NCBI GenBank assembly: GCA_035499735.1
Contig: DATJYC010000049.1
Coordinates: 124,001-188,000 of the forward strand
DNA length: 64,000 nt
Direction of reading: 5' to 3'
From: VBDM01 sp035499735
Lineage (GTDB): Bacteria; Pseudomonadota; Gammaproteobacteria; Burkholderiales; SG8-39
Shown here: positions 27,199-36,700 of the stretch, one piece after another
Position numbering within the stretch: position 1 is the first letter of the stretch
How the letters are laid out: each line of letters starts with the position of its first letter
Position numbers and translations under genes: made by a program
The notes under the pieces: model-generated
Told to the model about the DNA's origin: nothing
Databases searched by the model: none
What the model saw: the letters and a program-made list of their open reading frames with translations, nothing else

Positions 27199-28239
27199 AT
27201 GCGGACGCTTACGATCGGCCGGCCCGACGACTGGCACCTCCATCTTCGCGACGGCGCCGAGATGGGGTCGGTGCTCGCGCATACCGCGCGGATCTTCGCC
27301 CGCGCCATCGTCATGCCGAACCTGAAGCCCCCGGTCACCACCACCGCGATGGCCGCCGCCTACCGCGACCGCATCAGAGCGGCCCTGCCGAAGGGCTCTT
27401 CGTTCGAGCCGCTCATGACGCTCTATCTCACCGACAACACGAGCGCCGAGGAAATCGCGCGCGCGAAGCGCTCGGGCCTGGTCTTCGGCGTGAAGTACTA
27501 TCCCGCCGGCGCGACCACGAACGCGGATTCGGGCGTGACGCGTATCGAGCGCGCCCGCCCGGCGCTCGAGGCGATGCAGGAGCACGACCTGCCCCTGCTG
27601 GTCCACGGCGAGGTGACGACGCCGGGAGTGGACGTCTTCGACCGCGAGCGCGTGTTCCTCGAGACGGTCCTGTCCGGCATCGTGCGAACCTGCCCGCAGC
27701 TCCGCGTCGTCGTCGAGCACGCGAGCACCCGCGAGGCCGTCGAGTTCGTATCCGCGGGCGGTCCGCGAATCGCGGCGACGATCACCGCGCATCATCTGCT
27801 GTACAACCGAGGTGCGCTCTTCGCCGGCGGCTTCCGTCCTCACTACTATTGCCTGCCGGTTCTCAAGCGCGAGGAGCATCGCGCGGCGCTGATTCAAGCC
27901 GCAACGGGTGGCAGCCCCCGGTTCTTTCTCGGCACCGACAGCGCTCCGCACGCGCGCGCCGACAAGGAGGCGCCTTGCGGGCACGCCGGCATCTTCTCCG
28001 CGCACGCCGCGCTCGAGCTCTACGCGGAAGCCTTCGAGCAGGCGGGCGCGCTCGACAGGCTCGAGGGGTTCGCGAGCGTTCACGGCCCCGCCTTCTACCG
28101 CCTGCCGCGGAACAAGGGTTCGATCACGCTGCGCAAGGAGGCCTGGACGGTCCCGGCGGAGCTCGGGTTCGGCCCCGCCGCCGTCGTGCCGCTGCGGGCG
28201 GGCGAGTCGATCGGGTGGCGGGTCGCGGGGGATGAGTAG
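27199..28239 (+). CDS. pyrC: Dihydroorotase, homodimeric PyrC type
   Basis: 346 residues closing carbamoyl-aspartate to dihydroorotate in pyrimidine synthesis. Metal-site motifs: WHLHLRDG (the HxH), the carbamylated Lys in VFGVKYYPAG, LVHGEVT, VEHASTR and FLGTDSAPH with the catalytic Asp. Length matches the E. coli enzyme (348). It begins seven bases after rsmI, and its end overlaps the next start by eight bases. Confidence 0.94.
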   Translation: MRTLTIGRPDDWHLHLRDGAEMGSVLAHTARIFARAIVMPNLKPPVTTTAMAAAYRDRIRAALPKGSSFEPLMTLYLTDNTSAEEIARAKRSGLVFGVKYYPAGATTNADSGVTRIERARPALEAMQEHDLPLLVHGEVTTPGVDVFDRERVFLETVLSGIVRTCPQLRVVVEHASTREAVEFVSAGGPRIAATITAHHLLYNRGALFAGGFRPHYYCLPVLKREEHRAALIQAATGGSPRFFLGTDSAPHARADKEAPCGHAGIFSAHAALELYAEAFEQAGALDRLEGFASVHGPAFYRLPRNKGSITLRKEAWTVPAELGFGPAAVVPLRAGESIGWRVAGDE

Positions 28240-29035
28240 CGGCCCCTGGAGCGAGGCGCTCGCCGCTCCGATCTTCGAATCCCTGCGGCCGTCGCTCGCG
28301 CGCCTGGCGCCGGGCGCGTTTCCGCGGCTGGAGCAGCTCAACGCGCTTGCCGGTCCCTCGGCGCTGAGCGGAGGGGGCGCGCCGATCCGCTTCGTGCATC
28401 CCGCCACGGGCCGAGAAGCCGCGGGCTCTTACGAGATGCGCATTTTCGAATCCGGCGAAGTACAGACGCGTCCGGACAGCTGGCATGACCTGTTCAACGC
28501 GCTCGTGTGGCTTGCGTTCCCGAGAACCAAGGCGGTGCTGAACCGTCACCATCGCGCCGAGATCATCGCGCGCCGCGGCGAGCCGCAGCGGGGCACGGCC
28601 CGCGACGTGCTCACGTTGTTCGACGAGGGCGGGGTGCTGGTCGGCTCCACCGACGCCGGGCTCTCGGAGCTGCTGCTTCGATCCAGGTGGAAGGAGCTTT
28701 TCTGGGCGCGCCGCGAAGACGTGCGGCGGTCGATGCGCTTCCATGTCTTCGGGCACGCCATCTACGAGAAAGCCCTCGCCCCCTACAAGGGCGTGACCGC
28801 GAAGGCGCTGATCGTCGACCTTCCGCCCGGTATGCTCGGCGCGCCCGTCGACGCGCAGCTCGCCGAGCTCGACGCGCGAGCCGCGCTGCACTTCTCACGC
28901 GCGGATGCGCTCGCCTCGACGCGCAGCCTGCCGCCGCTCCCCATCCTGGGCATACCCGGATGGGAGCCCGCGAACGAGCGCGAGGAGTACTACGACGACG
29001 CCTCGCAGTTCAGGCCGGGACGGGCAGGCCCCTAG
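28232..29035 (+). CDS. DUF3025 domain protein
   Basis: 267 residues matching what I know of the DUF3025 family: DSWHDLFNALVWLAFPRTKAVLN in the middle is its most characteristic stretch, with HHRAEI and FVFGHA-like helices further on. No function is established. Histidines and acidic residues recur (WHD, RHHRAE, FGHAIYEK), so metal binding is possible. It is translated from an ATG inside the pyrC end (8-bp overlap), as in many betaproteobacteria. The stop shares CTAG with the convergent neighbour. Confidence 0.75.
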   Translation: MSSGPWSEALAAPIFESLRPSLARLAPGAFPRLEQLNALAGPSALSGGGAPIRFVHPATGREAAGSYEMRIFESGEVQTRPDSWHDLFNALVWLAFPRTKAVLNRHHRAEIIARRGEPQRGTARDVLTLFDEGGVLVGSTDAGLSELLLRSRWKELFWARREDVRRSMRFHVFGHAIYEKALAPYKGVTAKALIVDLPPGMLGAPVDAQLAELDARAALHFSRADALASTRSLPPLPILGIPGWEPANEREEYYDDASQFRPGRAGP

Positions 29036-29544
29036 GGGAACGCGGGGAGCGTCGGCTCGATGCCGTGGTCAGTAGCCTCCGGATGGCGGCGGTGGACCAG
29101 CTCCTGGATCTCGTCGATGCGCGAGGGCGGAACATCCACCATGAGCAGTATCTTGCCCGACTCGATTTCGCCGTGGAACGGCTTCAGGCGCGAATTCGGT
29201 ACCGACATCGCCACGAGGCTGGCAGCCCACGCTCCGAACACCGCCCCGATGACCGTGCCGATCAGCACCGTGACGAGCTGCAGCGATACGCCGTCGGGAG
29301 GAGTGAGGTAGATATAGATGCCGATCAGGAATCCGCCCAGGCCTCCGAGCACGAAGCCGACCTCGGCTCCGTGGACGGCGTCGGATTTCTGAAGGTAGCT
29401 CGCCTCATGCAGCTTTCCGAGGGACATGCCGCGGCGCGCGAGGAAATGCATGGCGGCGTCCTCAACGCGCGCGAGCAGCAGATCGTTGGCCGTCTGAATC
29501 GCGCTGCCCAGATCGGGAAGCAGGAAGTACAGTCTGCGTCTCAT
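29032..29544 (-). CDS. DUF1269 family membrane protein
   Basis: 170 residues: an N-terminal soluble part (RRRLYFLLPDLGSAIQTANDLLLARV), two glycine-rich membrane segments (about 62-82 and 92-112), then SVPNSRLKPF and a ferredoxin-like C-terminal part (ILLMVDVPPSRIDEIQELVHRRHPEA). The pattern is that of DUF1269 proteins of betaproteobacteria; the function is unknown. An AAAGGAGG lies seven bases before the start. It is transcribed away from rnpB. Confidence 0.75.
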   Translation of the reverse strand: MRRRLYFLLPDLGSAIQTANDLLLARVEDAAMHFLARRGMSLGKLHEASYLQKSDAVHGAEVGFVLGGLGGFLIGIYIYLTPPDGVSLQLVTVLIGTVIGAVFGAWAASLVAMSVPNSRLKPFHGEIESGKILLMVDVPPSRIDEIQELVHRRHPEATDHGIEPTLPAFP

Positions 29545-29626
29545 CGCGACCTCCTTTGAGCAAGACTGTCTGATCCTTCATACGCCGCCCGGTTCCCGAA
29601 ATCAAGCCCGATCGGTCCGGATGCGC

Positions 29627-29632
29627 TAAAAT
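29627..29632 (+). promoter_or_regulatory. -10 element of rnpB
   Basis: TAAAAT ends seven bases before the conserved 5' end of RNase P RNA, the normal spacing for a sigma-70 start. No clear -35 is seen upstream. Confidence 0.5.
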
Positions 29633-29639
29633 TGGGTGC

Positions 29640-29927
29640 GAAGTTGGCCAGACAGTCGCTGGTATGCGGCACCGCCAGAGGAAAGTCCGGGCTCCGCAGA
29701 GCAGGGTGCTGGGTAACACCCAGGCGTCGCGAGACGACGATTAGGGCCACAGAGACGAGCCGGTTCAGTCCGGAGTGAAACGCGGCAACCTCCACCCGGA
29801 GCAACATCAAATAGGCGGACAACGACGTGGCTCGCCGAGTCCGCGGGTAGATGGCTCGAGCCTCGGGGCAACCCGGGGCCTAGAGGAATGACTGTCCACG
29901 ACAGAACCCGGCTTACCGGCCAACTTC
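29640..29927 (+). ncRNA. rnpB: RNase P RNA, type A
   Basis: Catalytic RNA of tRNA 5' processing. Conserved pieces are all present in order: GAAGTTGGCCAGACAGTCGC (P1 and P2 strands), AGAGGAAAGTCCGGGCTCC (P4 and J3/4), GCAGGGTG, GGGTAACACCC, CACAGAGACGAG, CTCCACCCGGAGCAA, CAAATAGG, GGGTAGATGGCT, CTAGAGGAATGACTGTCCACGACAGAACCCGGCTTA, and CCGGCCAACTTC closing P1. It is about 288 nt. The arm corresponding to P12 is only CCGG-loop-CCGG, and P13/P14 are absent, which I recall as a betaproteobacterial trait. Confidence 0.95.
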
Positions 29928-29936
29928 ACACTTTCT

Positions 29937-29969
29937 TCGCGCTGGCCGCTGCCGGCGCGATTTGCTTCT
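29937..29969 (+). terminator. rnpB terminator
   Basis: A 10-bp stem (TCGCGCTGGC / GCCGGCGCGA, one G-U pair) with a CGCT loop is followed by TTTGCTTCT. It begins nine bases after the end of the RNA and runs into the stop codon of the convergent cbiX gene. Confidence 0.75.
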
Positions 29970-30333
29970 AGCCGACTGCGCGCTTCACCCACGCTGCGAT
30001 CGCCGCGACGATCTCAGGTGCATCGCCCAGCGCGGGCGTCACACGGAACTCCGTGCCCGGGTGTTTGCGCGCGATCGCGGCGACTTTCCCGGGCAGATCG
30101 CGCTTGACGTGTCCGCCCTGGGCGAGGAACAGCGGCACGACCGTGACGGTCGTGTGGCCCTCGGCGGCGAGCATGCGCGCCGCCTCCTCCAGCGACGGCG
30201 TCATGATCTCGAGGAAAGCGAGCTCGGCTCGAGCGCCCTGCGATCGGAGCCGGTTAAGCACCTCCTCGAACGGCCGCGCCCATTCGGACTCGCGCGCGCC
30301 GTGAGCGAAGAGGATGACGGCGCTCGAAGACAT
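29968..30333 (-). CDS. CbiX/SirB-like sirohydrochlorin chelatase family protein
   Basis: 121 residues, the size of the short CbiX form. ILFAHGARESEWARPF carries the metal-binding His; VVPLFLAQGGHVKRDLP contains the second conserved His; TPALGDAPEIV closes the domain. The family inserts Co, Fe or Ni into sirohydrochlorin for cobalamin, siroheme or F430. No siroheme or cobalamin genes adjoin it, so the metal is undecided. Confidence 0.85.
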   Translation of the reverse strand: MSSSAVILFAHGARESEWARPFEEVLNRLRSQGARAELAFLEIMTPSLEEAARMLAAEGHTTVTVVPLFLAQGGHVKRDLPGKVAAIARKHPGTEFRVTPALGDAPEIVAAIAAWVKRAVG

Positions 30334-30441
30334 GCGAGGCAGCTTAGCGGTCGCCGGCCGCGCGGTCAAAAGGGCGCTATGGCCCCGTGGACCCGGGCGC
30401 GAGTGAGTGTACGATGGCGCTGGCGCCCCGCGCGACAGGCC

Positions 30442-31365
30442 ATGGACAGCATCATCCTCACCGCCAAGAACGACAAGCGCGTCGAGTTCTACGACGCGGC
30501 GACGCATCGCAGGACCGCGGCGCTCGACATGCCGGCGCCGGTGCACGAGCTCGCGCTGACGCCCGAGCGGGCGTACGGGACGGTCTACGGGGGCGGCGTG
30601 TTCGGCAAGAACAAGGACCCGGATCATCGCGTGGTGGTGATCGATCTCGCGGCGCGCGAGGTCGACGGCTTCATCGACGTCGGCGCCTACCTCGCGCCGC
30701 ACGGGCTCATGTTCGGCGCGGATGGCCTGCTGTGGGTCACCGCGGAGCTGAGCAACGCCATCGTGGGCATCGACGTGACGCGGCGCAAGGTCGCCGCCGT
30801 CATCGACACCGGCGGCGCGGCGCACTGGCTGACGGTCTCCCCCGACGGCAGGCGCGCGTACGTCTCGCACAAGCAGACGCCCTGCCTCGCCGTCGTCGAC
30901 CTGCTCGGCCTGCGCGTGGCCGGGCAGGTGGACATCCCGAACCGCTGCGAAGGCGTCGCGCTGTCGAGGGACGGCGCCCGCCTGTACGTGGCCTCGCACG
31001 CCGCGGCGGAGCTGAACGTCATCGACACCCGCAGGGACAGGCTGATCCGGAGCGTCCGCGTCGAGGGTGGCGGCGAGGACAGAACGCAGTTGCGCCGCGT
31101 GCGCATCTCCCCGGATCAGCGCTGGCTGCTGTTCTCGTCGCACCTCGACTGCAACGTGGCGGTCTTCAGTCTGCCCGATCTCGAGCAGACCGCGCTCGTC
31201 AAGGTCGGCAAGGCTCCGATGGGATTCGGATTTCCGGCGGTCGCGGACCGGGCGCTGGTGTGCAATCACGACGACGGCGTCGTGTCCATGCTCGACCTGT
31301 CCACCGGCACCGTCGCGGCTTCGTTCGCCAGCGGCGACGGCTGCGAGTTCGTCGAGTACTACTGA
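30442..31365 (+). CDS. YncE-like beta-propeller protein
   Basis: 307 residues made of repeated propeller blades with the pattern V-x-D-x3-G/R-x4-I-D (VIDLAAREV, GIDVTRRKVAAVID, VVDLLGLRVAG, VIDTRRDRLIRS, MLDLSTGTVAAS). It resembles YVTN/YncE-family proteins. No signal peptide is visible, unlike most relatives, so it may be cytosolic, or the start may lie elsewhere. The 3' end overlaps that of waaF by seven bases. No ligand or partner can be proposed. Confidence 0.75.
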   Translation: MDSIILTAKNDKRVEFYDAATHRRTAALDMPAPVHELALTPERAYGTVYGGGVFGKNKDPDHRVVVIDLAAREVDGFIDVGAYLAPHGLMFGADGLLWVTAELSNAIVGIDVTRRKVAAVIDTGGAAHWLTVSPDGRRAYVSHKQTPCLAVVDLLGLRVAGQVDIPNRCEGVALSRDGARLYVASHAAAELNVIDTRRDRLIRSVRVEGGGEDRTQLRRVRISPDQRWLLFSSHLDCNVAVFSLPDLEQTALVKVGKAPMGFGFPAVADRALVCNHDDGVVSMLDLSTGTVAASFASGDGCEFVEYY

Positions 31366-32363
31366 AGGGCCTCGATTTCCCTCGCCACGCGCTCGGGCAA
31401 GAGCTCGTTCATGCACTTGAAGTGGCCTAGAGGGCACTCGCGCGCATAGCACGGGCTGCACTCGATCCCGGTATTGACCAGTCGCGCTCTGCGCGACAGC
31501 GGCGGCGTATGCTCGGGGCTGGAGGACCCGTACAGCGCGACCACCGGGCGCCCTACCGCCGCTGCGACGTGCATGAGGCCCGAGTCGTTGCTCACCACGA
31601 CCTCGGCGAGCGACATCAGGTCGATCGCGCTCCCGAGATCGGTCCTGCCGCAGAGGTTGACCGCGGCGCCCCTCGAGAGGTGGACGATCAGCTCGCCGAT
31701 CTCCGCGTCCTTGCCCGAACCGAACAGCCATACGGCGCGACCTCGCGCGGCGAGGGTGATCGCGAGCTCGGCGAAATGGCGCTCGGGCCAGCGCTTGGCC
31801 GGGCCGTACTCGGCCCCCGGACAGAAGGCGATGACGGGTTTCGAGGGGGAGAGACCCAGGCGCGCGAGCGCCTGAGCGAGATTCTCCGGATCGACACGCA
31901 GCTTAACGTCGGGCAGGGGCTTATTCACCGGCGCGCCCGGTGCTTCCGCGAGCTGCGCGTAGCGCTCGGACATGAGCGGCAGAGCCTTCTCGTCCAGCCG
32001 GTGCACGCGGTTGAGAAGGCCGTGGCGCAGTTCCCCGACGAATCCCGTCCGGACCGGGATGCCGGCGATAAAAGGGATCAGCGCGGACTTGAGGGTGTTG
32101 GGGAGAACGACGGCTTCGTCGTAGGCGCGCGGGCGCAGCGTCCGGGCGAGCCGCCAGCGCCGGGCCAGCCCGAGCTCGCCGTGCCCGAAGGGCGCATCGA
32201 TCACTTCGCGGATCTCGGGCATCCTGCGCAGCACCGGCGCGGTCCAGCTCGGGGCGAGCGCGTCGAGGCTCGTCCCCGGGAGCCTTTGTCGCAGGCGCGC
32301 GAACAGCGGCTGGGCGAGGAGGGCGTCGCCGATCCAGTTCGGCGCGACGATGAGAATCTTCAC
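31359..32363 (-). CDS. waaF: ADP-heptose--LPS heptosyltransferase II
   Basis: 334 residues of the GT9 family, adding the second heptose to the LPS inner core. Motifs: N-terminal ILIVAPNWIGDALLAQPL, CPGAEYGPAKRWPERHFAELA, NLCGRTDL, VVSNDSGLMHVAAA with the donor-binding Asp, and ALYGSSSPEHTPP. The C-terminal Cys cluster (ECSPCYARECPLGHFKC) is common in WaaF. It follows the zinc-finger gene by two bases, in the probable operon ilvE-zinc finger-waaF. Confidence 0.92.
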   Translation of the reverse strand: MKILIVAPNWIGDALLAQPLFARLRQRLPGTSLDALAPSWTAPVLRRMPEIREVIDAPFGHGELGLARRWRLARTLRPRAYDEAVVLPNTLKSALIPFIAGIPVRTGFVGELRHGLLNRVHRLDEKALPLMSERYAQLAEAPGAPVNKPLPDVKLRVDPENLAQALARLGLSPSKPVIAFCPGAEYGPAKRWPERHFAELAITLAARGRAVWLFGSGKDAEIGELIVHLSRGAAVNLCGRTDLGSAIDLMSLAEVVVSNDSGLMHVAAAVGRPVVALYGSSSPEHTPPLSRRARLVNTGIECSPCYARECPLGHFKCMNELLPERVAREIEALQ

Positions 32364-32369
32364 CGGGCG

Positions 32370-32567
32370 CTAATGGCCCTTCGGCTTCCGGCCCTTGTAG
32401 ACGTAGCGCGTGCCGCAATAGGGGCAGAGCATCTGGCCCGCCTTGGCGACGTCCAGGAATACTCGCGGGTGCATGCACCACACCGGCGATTTCGGCGTGG
32501 GGCAGTGAAGCGGTAGATCGGACTCGGTGACCTCGACGAGGCGGCCCGCCGGCTCGGTCGCCGCCAT
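32370..32567 (-). CDS. Small CHCC zinc-finger protein
   Basis: 65 residues. It contains LHCP, WCMHPRVFLD and LCPYCGTRYVYK, giving the Cys-His-Cys-Cys zinc site of the zf-CHCC family, related to the NDUFS6/complex I accessory zinc proteins. In betaproteobacteria it commonly sits between ilvE and waaF. The start overlaps the ilvE stop by one base (TGATG). Function in bacteria is not established. Confidence 0.85.
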   Translation of the reverse strand: MAATEPAGRLVEVTESDLPLHCPTPKSPVWCMHPRVFLDVAKAGQMLCPYCGTRYVYKGRKPKGH

Positions 32568-33526
32568 CAGGCCTTCTCTCTCGAGACCTTTGCCGCCTTC
32601 TTCTCGGTGACCGGGGAGAGCCAGTCCTTGTGCTTCGCGACCCTGCCGGCCACGACGTCGAAGAAGAGCTTCTGTATCCTGGTGGTGACCGGTCCGCGCG
32701 CGCCCGAGCCGATCACGCGCCCGTCGAGCTCGCGGATCGGCGTTACTTCGGCGGCCGTGCCGGTGAAGAAGGCCTCGTCGGCGATGTAGATGTCGTCGCG
32801 CGTGATACGGCGCGAGACGACCTCGTAGCCGAGCTCGTTCGCCAGCGTGATCACCGAGGCGCGCGTGATGCCGGACAGGGCGGAAGTCAACTCGGGCTCG
32901 TGCAGCTTGCCGTCCTTGACGATGAAGAGATTTTCTCCCGAACCTTCGGCGACGAAACCGTCGACGTCGAGCAGCAGTCCCTCGTCGTAGCCGTGCTGCG
33001 TCGCCTCGAGGTTTGCGAGGATGGAGTTCGGATAGGTTCCCGCCATCTTGGCGCGCGCCATGGTCACGTTGATGTGATGGCGCGCGTACGAGGAGGTCTT
33101 CACGCGGATGCCCTTCACGATCGCCTCCTGCCCCAGATACGCGCCCCAGGGCCAGGCTGCGATCGCGACGTGCACCGATGCGCCGACCGGCGACACGCCC
33201 ATCTTCTCCGAGCCGTAGAAGGCGATCGGGCGGATGTAGCAGGATTCGTGCTGGTTGGCCCGCACCACTTCCTTCTGCGCCTCCACGAGAACTTCCCGCG
33301 TGTAGGGGATCTTCATCATGTAGATGTGCGCCGAGTTGAACAGCCTCTCAGTATGGTCGGCGAGCCTGAAGATGGCCGTCCCTTCGATGGTCTTGTAGGC
33401 GCGCACGCCCTCGAATACCGCGAGACCGTAGTGCAGCGAATGGGTGAGGACGTGGATCGTCGCGGAACGCCAAGGCACGAGCTTGCCGTCGTGCCAGATG
33501 AATCCGTCGCGATCGGCCATCGACAT
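32567..33526 (-). CDS. ilvE: Branched-chain amino acid aminotransferase
   Basis: 319 residues of the class IV PLP aminotransferases. Motifs: LTHSLHYGLAVFEGVRAY, RLADHTERLFNSA, SSYARHHINVTMARAKMAGTYPNS (the PLP Lys is in this stretch), GYDEGLLLDVDGFVAEGSGENLF and TGITRASVITLA-like. It makes Leu, Ile and Val. GGAG lies eight bases before the first ATG; an ATG two codons later is possible. A short Lys-rich C-terminal extension ends in VSREKA. Confidence 0.92.
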   Translation of the reverse strand: MSMADRDGFIWHDGKLVPWRSATIHVLTHSLHYGLAVFEGVRAYKTIEGTAIFRLADHTERLFNSAHIYMMKIPYTREVLVEAQKEVVRANQHESCYIRPIAFYGSEKMGVSPVGASVHVAIAAWPWGAYLGQEAIVKGIRVKTSSYARHHINVTMARAKMAGTYPNSILANLEATQHGYDEGLLLDVDGFVAEGSGENLFIVKDGKLHEPELTSALSGITRASVITLANELGYEVVSRRITRDDIYIADEAFFTGTAAEVTPIRELDGRVIGSGARGPVTTRIQKLFFDVVAGRVAKHKDWLSPVTEKKAAKVSREKA

Positions 33527-33733
33527 GGGAAGATCTCCGGGAAGCCCTCGAGAAACGCCTATTCTATCGGAAAGGCGCGCGGTACCGCGGGCCGGCCCGA
33601 AAGGGCGGAAATGCGAAGAGCTTCAGCGGCTTGTCAGTATTTTTTCGGGGCGCGCGAGAGAGCTTGCGGGTAGAATGTTTCCATCGCTTGTGTCGTCGCG
33701 ACGCGGTGCTATCGCGTTGATCCCTCGTCCGCC

Positions 33734-33787
33734 ATGACCGGCCCGGTGCCGGGACCACATTCCCGGGCGGGCATGACCGAATCTTGA
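33734..33787 (+). CDS. Possible 17-codon leader peptide before yhdP
   Basis: A small frame (MTGPVPGPHSRAGMTES) whose TGA stop overlaps the TTG start of yhdP as TTGA. A shorter version starts at 33773. Coupled translation would explain how the weak TTG is used. No clear ribosome site precedes it, so this is tentative. A TAGAAT at 33671-33676 could be the -10 of the unit. Confidence 0.3.
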   Translation: MTGPVPGPHSRAGMTES

Positions 33788-36700
33788 ACCAGCCGCTTGA
33801 AAAACTAGAGCAGCTCGAGCACGCGATCGAGGAAACGATCGACGAGGCCATTCCGCCCAGGAGCGGCTGGGCGGTGGCCGCGCGCGTCGCCGCGTGGGCT
33901 CTCTTCGCGTTGTATCTGCTGTTCGCCGGGGTATTGCTGCTGCTTCGCTACTACGTCCTTCCCCAGGCGTCGCAACACCGGGGCGACGTCGAGCGGATAG
34001 CGTCGCAGGCCCTCGGGCAGCGCATCACAGTCGGCTCCATCGACGCGGATTGGCAGGGCCTGCGCCCGGAGCTCCTTCTGGGAAATGTGACCGTCTACGA
34101 TCACGACGGCCGCGCCGCCCTGTCGCTGCCCGGAATCGAGGCGACCGTCGCCTGGAGCTCGCTGGTGGTCTGGGCCCCGAGATTCTATTCGCTCATATTC
34201 GAGCGGCCGCGGCTCGAGATTCGCCGCGACGAGGCCGGCAAGTTCCACGTTGCCGGAATCGAGCTGCACCCGGCCCAGGGGGGAGACGTCGGCATCGCGC
34301 AGTGGGTGCTCTCGCAGCGCGAGATCACCATCCGCGACGCGAGCGTCAGCTGGGAGGACAAGCTCCGCGGAGCGCCTCCGCTCGAGCTGCATACGCTCAA
34401 TTTCGTGCTGCGCAACGGCTTTCTCGGCCACCGCTTCGCCTTCAAGGCCAAGCCGCCCGCAGACCTCGCCTCGACGCTCGACGTGCGCGGCGACCTGAGC
34501 GGCGGGAATCTCGGCGACTGGGCGGCGTGGAGCGGGCGCTTGTACGCCGAGCTCGAATACGCCGACCTCGCGGTGTGGAGGCGCTGGGTGGACTATCCGA
34601 TCGACATTCGCGCCGGCAAGGGTGGAGTGCGCGTATGGGTCGACCTCGACGGCAAGAGCCGCTCCGAGGCGACCGCCGACGTCGCGCTCTCCCAGGTCGC
34701 GGTCCGCCTCGCCAAGGACGCACCGGTGCTTGATCTGGACTATCTTCGCGGGCGCTTGGGGGCGAGCCAACGCGCGGCCAGGGGCTTCGAAGTGTCCGGC
34801 CGAAGGGTGATGCTGAGGACCGACTCCGGGATAGAAGTGCCGCCTGCGGATTTCCGGGTGCTCTGGGAGATGGCGGAAGGGGGCTCCACCGTCGGCGGCG
34901 AGGTCGAAGCCAACGCGATCGAACTCGCTCCGCTTGCCAAGCTCGCGGGCTACTTCCCCTTCTCGGGCGCCGTGCGCGAGCGCCTCACCGGAAGCGATCC
35001 CCGCGGCAGCATCCACAACCTCAAGGCCACCTGGACCGGCGAGCCAGACGATCCGCAGCATTTCGACGTGCGCGGAAGCTTCCGCAGGCTGGCGGTCCGG
35101 GCGCACGAGAAGATTCCGGGGATGTCGGGCCTGACGGGCAGGTTCGAAGCGAACGAGAAAGGCGGGAGCGTCGTTCTCGGCTCGGAGCGCGTGTCGTTCG
35201 AGCTGCCCGGGATCGTCGCCGACGGCGGTGCGCAGGTCGACACGCTGAGTGCGCAGATCACGTGGAATCTAGCGCCGGACCGCCTCGAGGTCGGCTTCGG
35301 CAACCTTTCCTTCTCCAACGCCGACGTGTCGGGAACGCTCTTCGGCAGTTTCTCGAAGCCGCGGGATGCGGGCGGGACGATCGACCTCACGGGCAACTTT
35401 TCCCGCGTCGATGGCCGCGCCGTATACCGCTACATTCCGCGCCTGCCCCAGCCGGTGGTCGACTATTTGAAGGCGTCGATACGCGCCGGTCGCTCGAACG
35501 ACCTCAAGCTGCGCCTCAAGGGCGCGCTCGCCCAGTTTCCCTTCGACGAGCCGGGCACCGGGACCTTTCAGATCATCGCCAAGGTCGCGGACGCGGATTT
35601 CCGCTACGCCGAGGGCTGGCCGGCGGCGACGGGCCTGACCGGCGACCTGATCTTCGAGGGCAAGGCGATGCGCATCCTCGCCTCGCGCGGCGAGCTGGCG
35701 GGCGTGCAGACGAGCAGCGTGCGGGCGACCATCCCGGACCTCTATCACGGAAACGCGCACGTGCTGCTCGAAGTGCGCGCCGAGGATCAGACCGCCGACT
35801 TCCTTCGGTTTATCGCCGTGAGCCCGGTGACGGGGTTCCTCGACGGGGCGACCGAGGGGATGACGGCGAAGGGCCTGGGACGCCTGGAGCTCCAGCTCGA
35901 CGTGCCGATCGGAAAGCCGGACGCGTTCAAGCTCTCCGGCGATTACCAGTTCGTCGAGAACGAGATAGCGGCCGGCGCCGATGCGCCGCCGTTCAGCGGT
36001 GTGAACGGGCAGATCCAGTTCACCGAGTCCGGCATCGCCGTGCGCAGCCTCACGGCCAAGATCCTCGGGGGGCCGGCCACGCTGTCGGTGGCGACCCGTG
36101 GAGACGGAACGATCGCAGTCAGCGCCCAGGGCACTGCGACCGCGCCGCAGATGCTCCACTTCTTCGGCGACAACCTGCTGCGCCACGTGTCGGGCGCCGC
36201 GGCCTGGCAGGGCACGCTGACCGGAGGCCGCGGCAGGCCCGTGACCCTGGTCGTGCAATCGCAGCTCGTCGGGATCGCCGCGGATCTGCCGCCTCCCCTG
36301 AGCAAGGCGGCGGTCGAGCCGATGCCGCTTCGCCTGGAGCGCGTGATCCCGGGCAGATCTCAAGGGGATTTGATCAAGGTTTGGCTGGGATCGGCGATCG
36401 AAGCGTATTTCCAGCGCAGGCGCGAGGGCGCGCAGTACGTCATGGAGCGCGGCGTGATCAGCGTGAATCAGCCGGCCGTGCTGCCCGACCGGGACGGCAT
36501 GACGGTGACAGGCAGCCTGCCTTATGCGGACGCGGACCGGTGGCGCGCCCTTTTCGGGGGAAAGGACCCCACGGGCTCGTCGCTCTCCTCGGCGTTCGAC
36601 CTCAAGATCGCGGAGCTGGATTTCGCTGGCCGGCGCCTGAACGACGTGGCGCTCAGGGCGGGCACGAGCGGCAACGTGTGGATCGCGAACGTGGCGTCGA

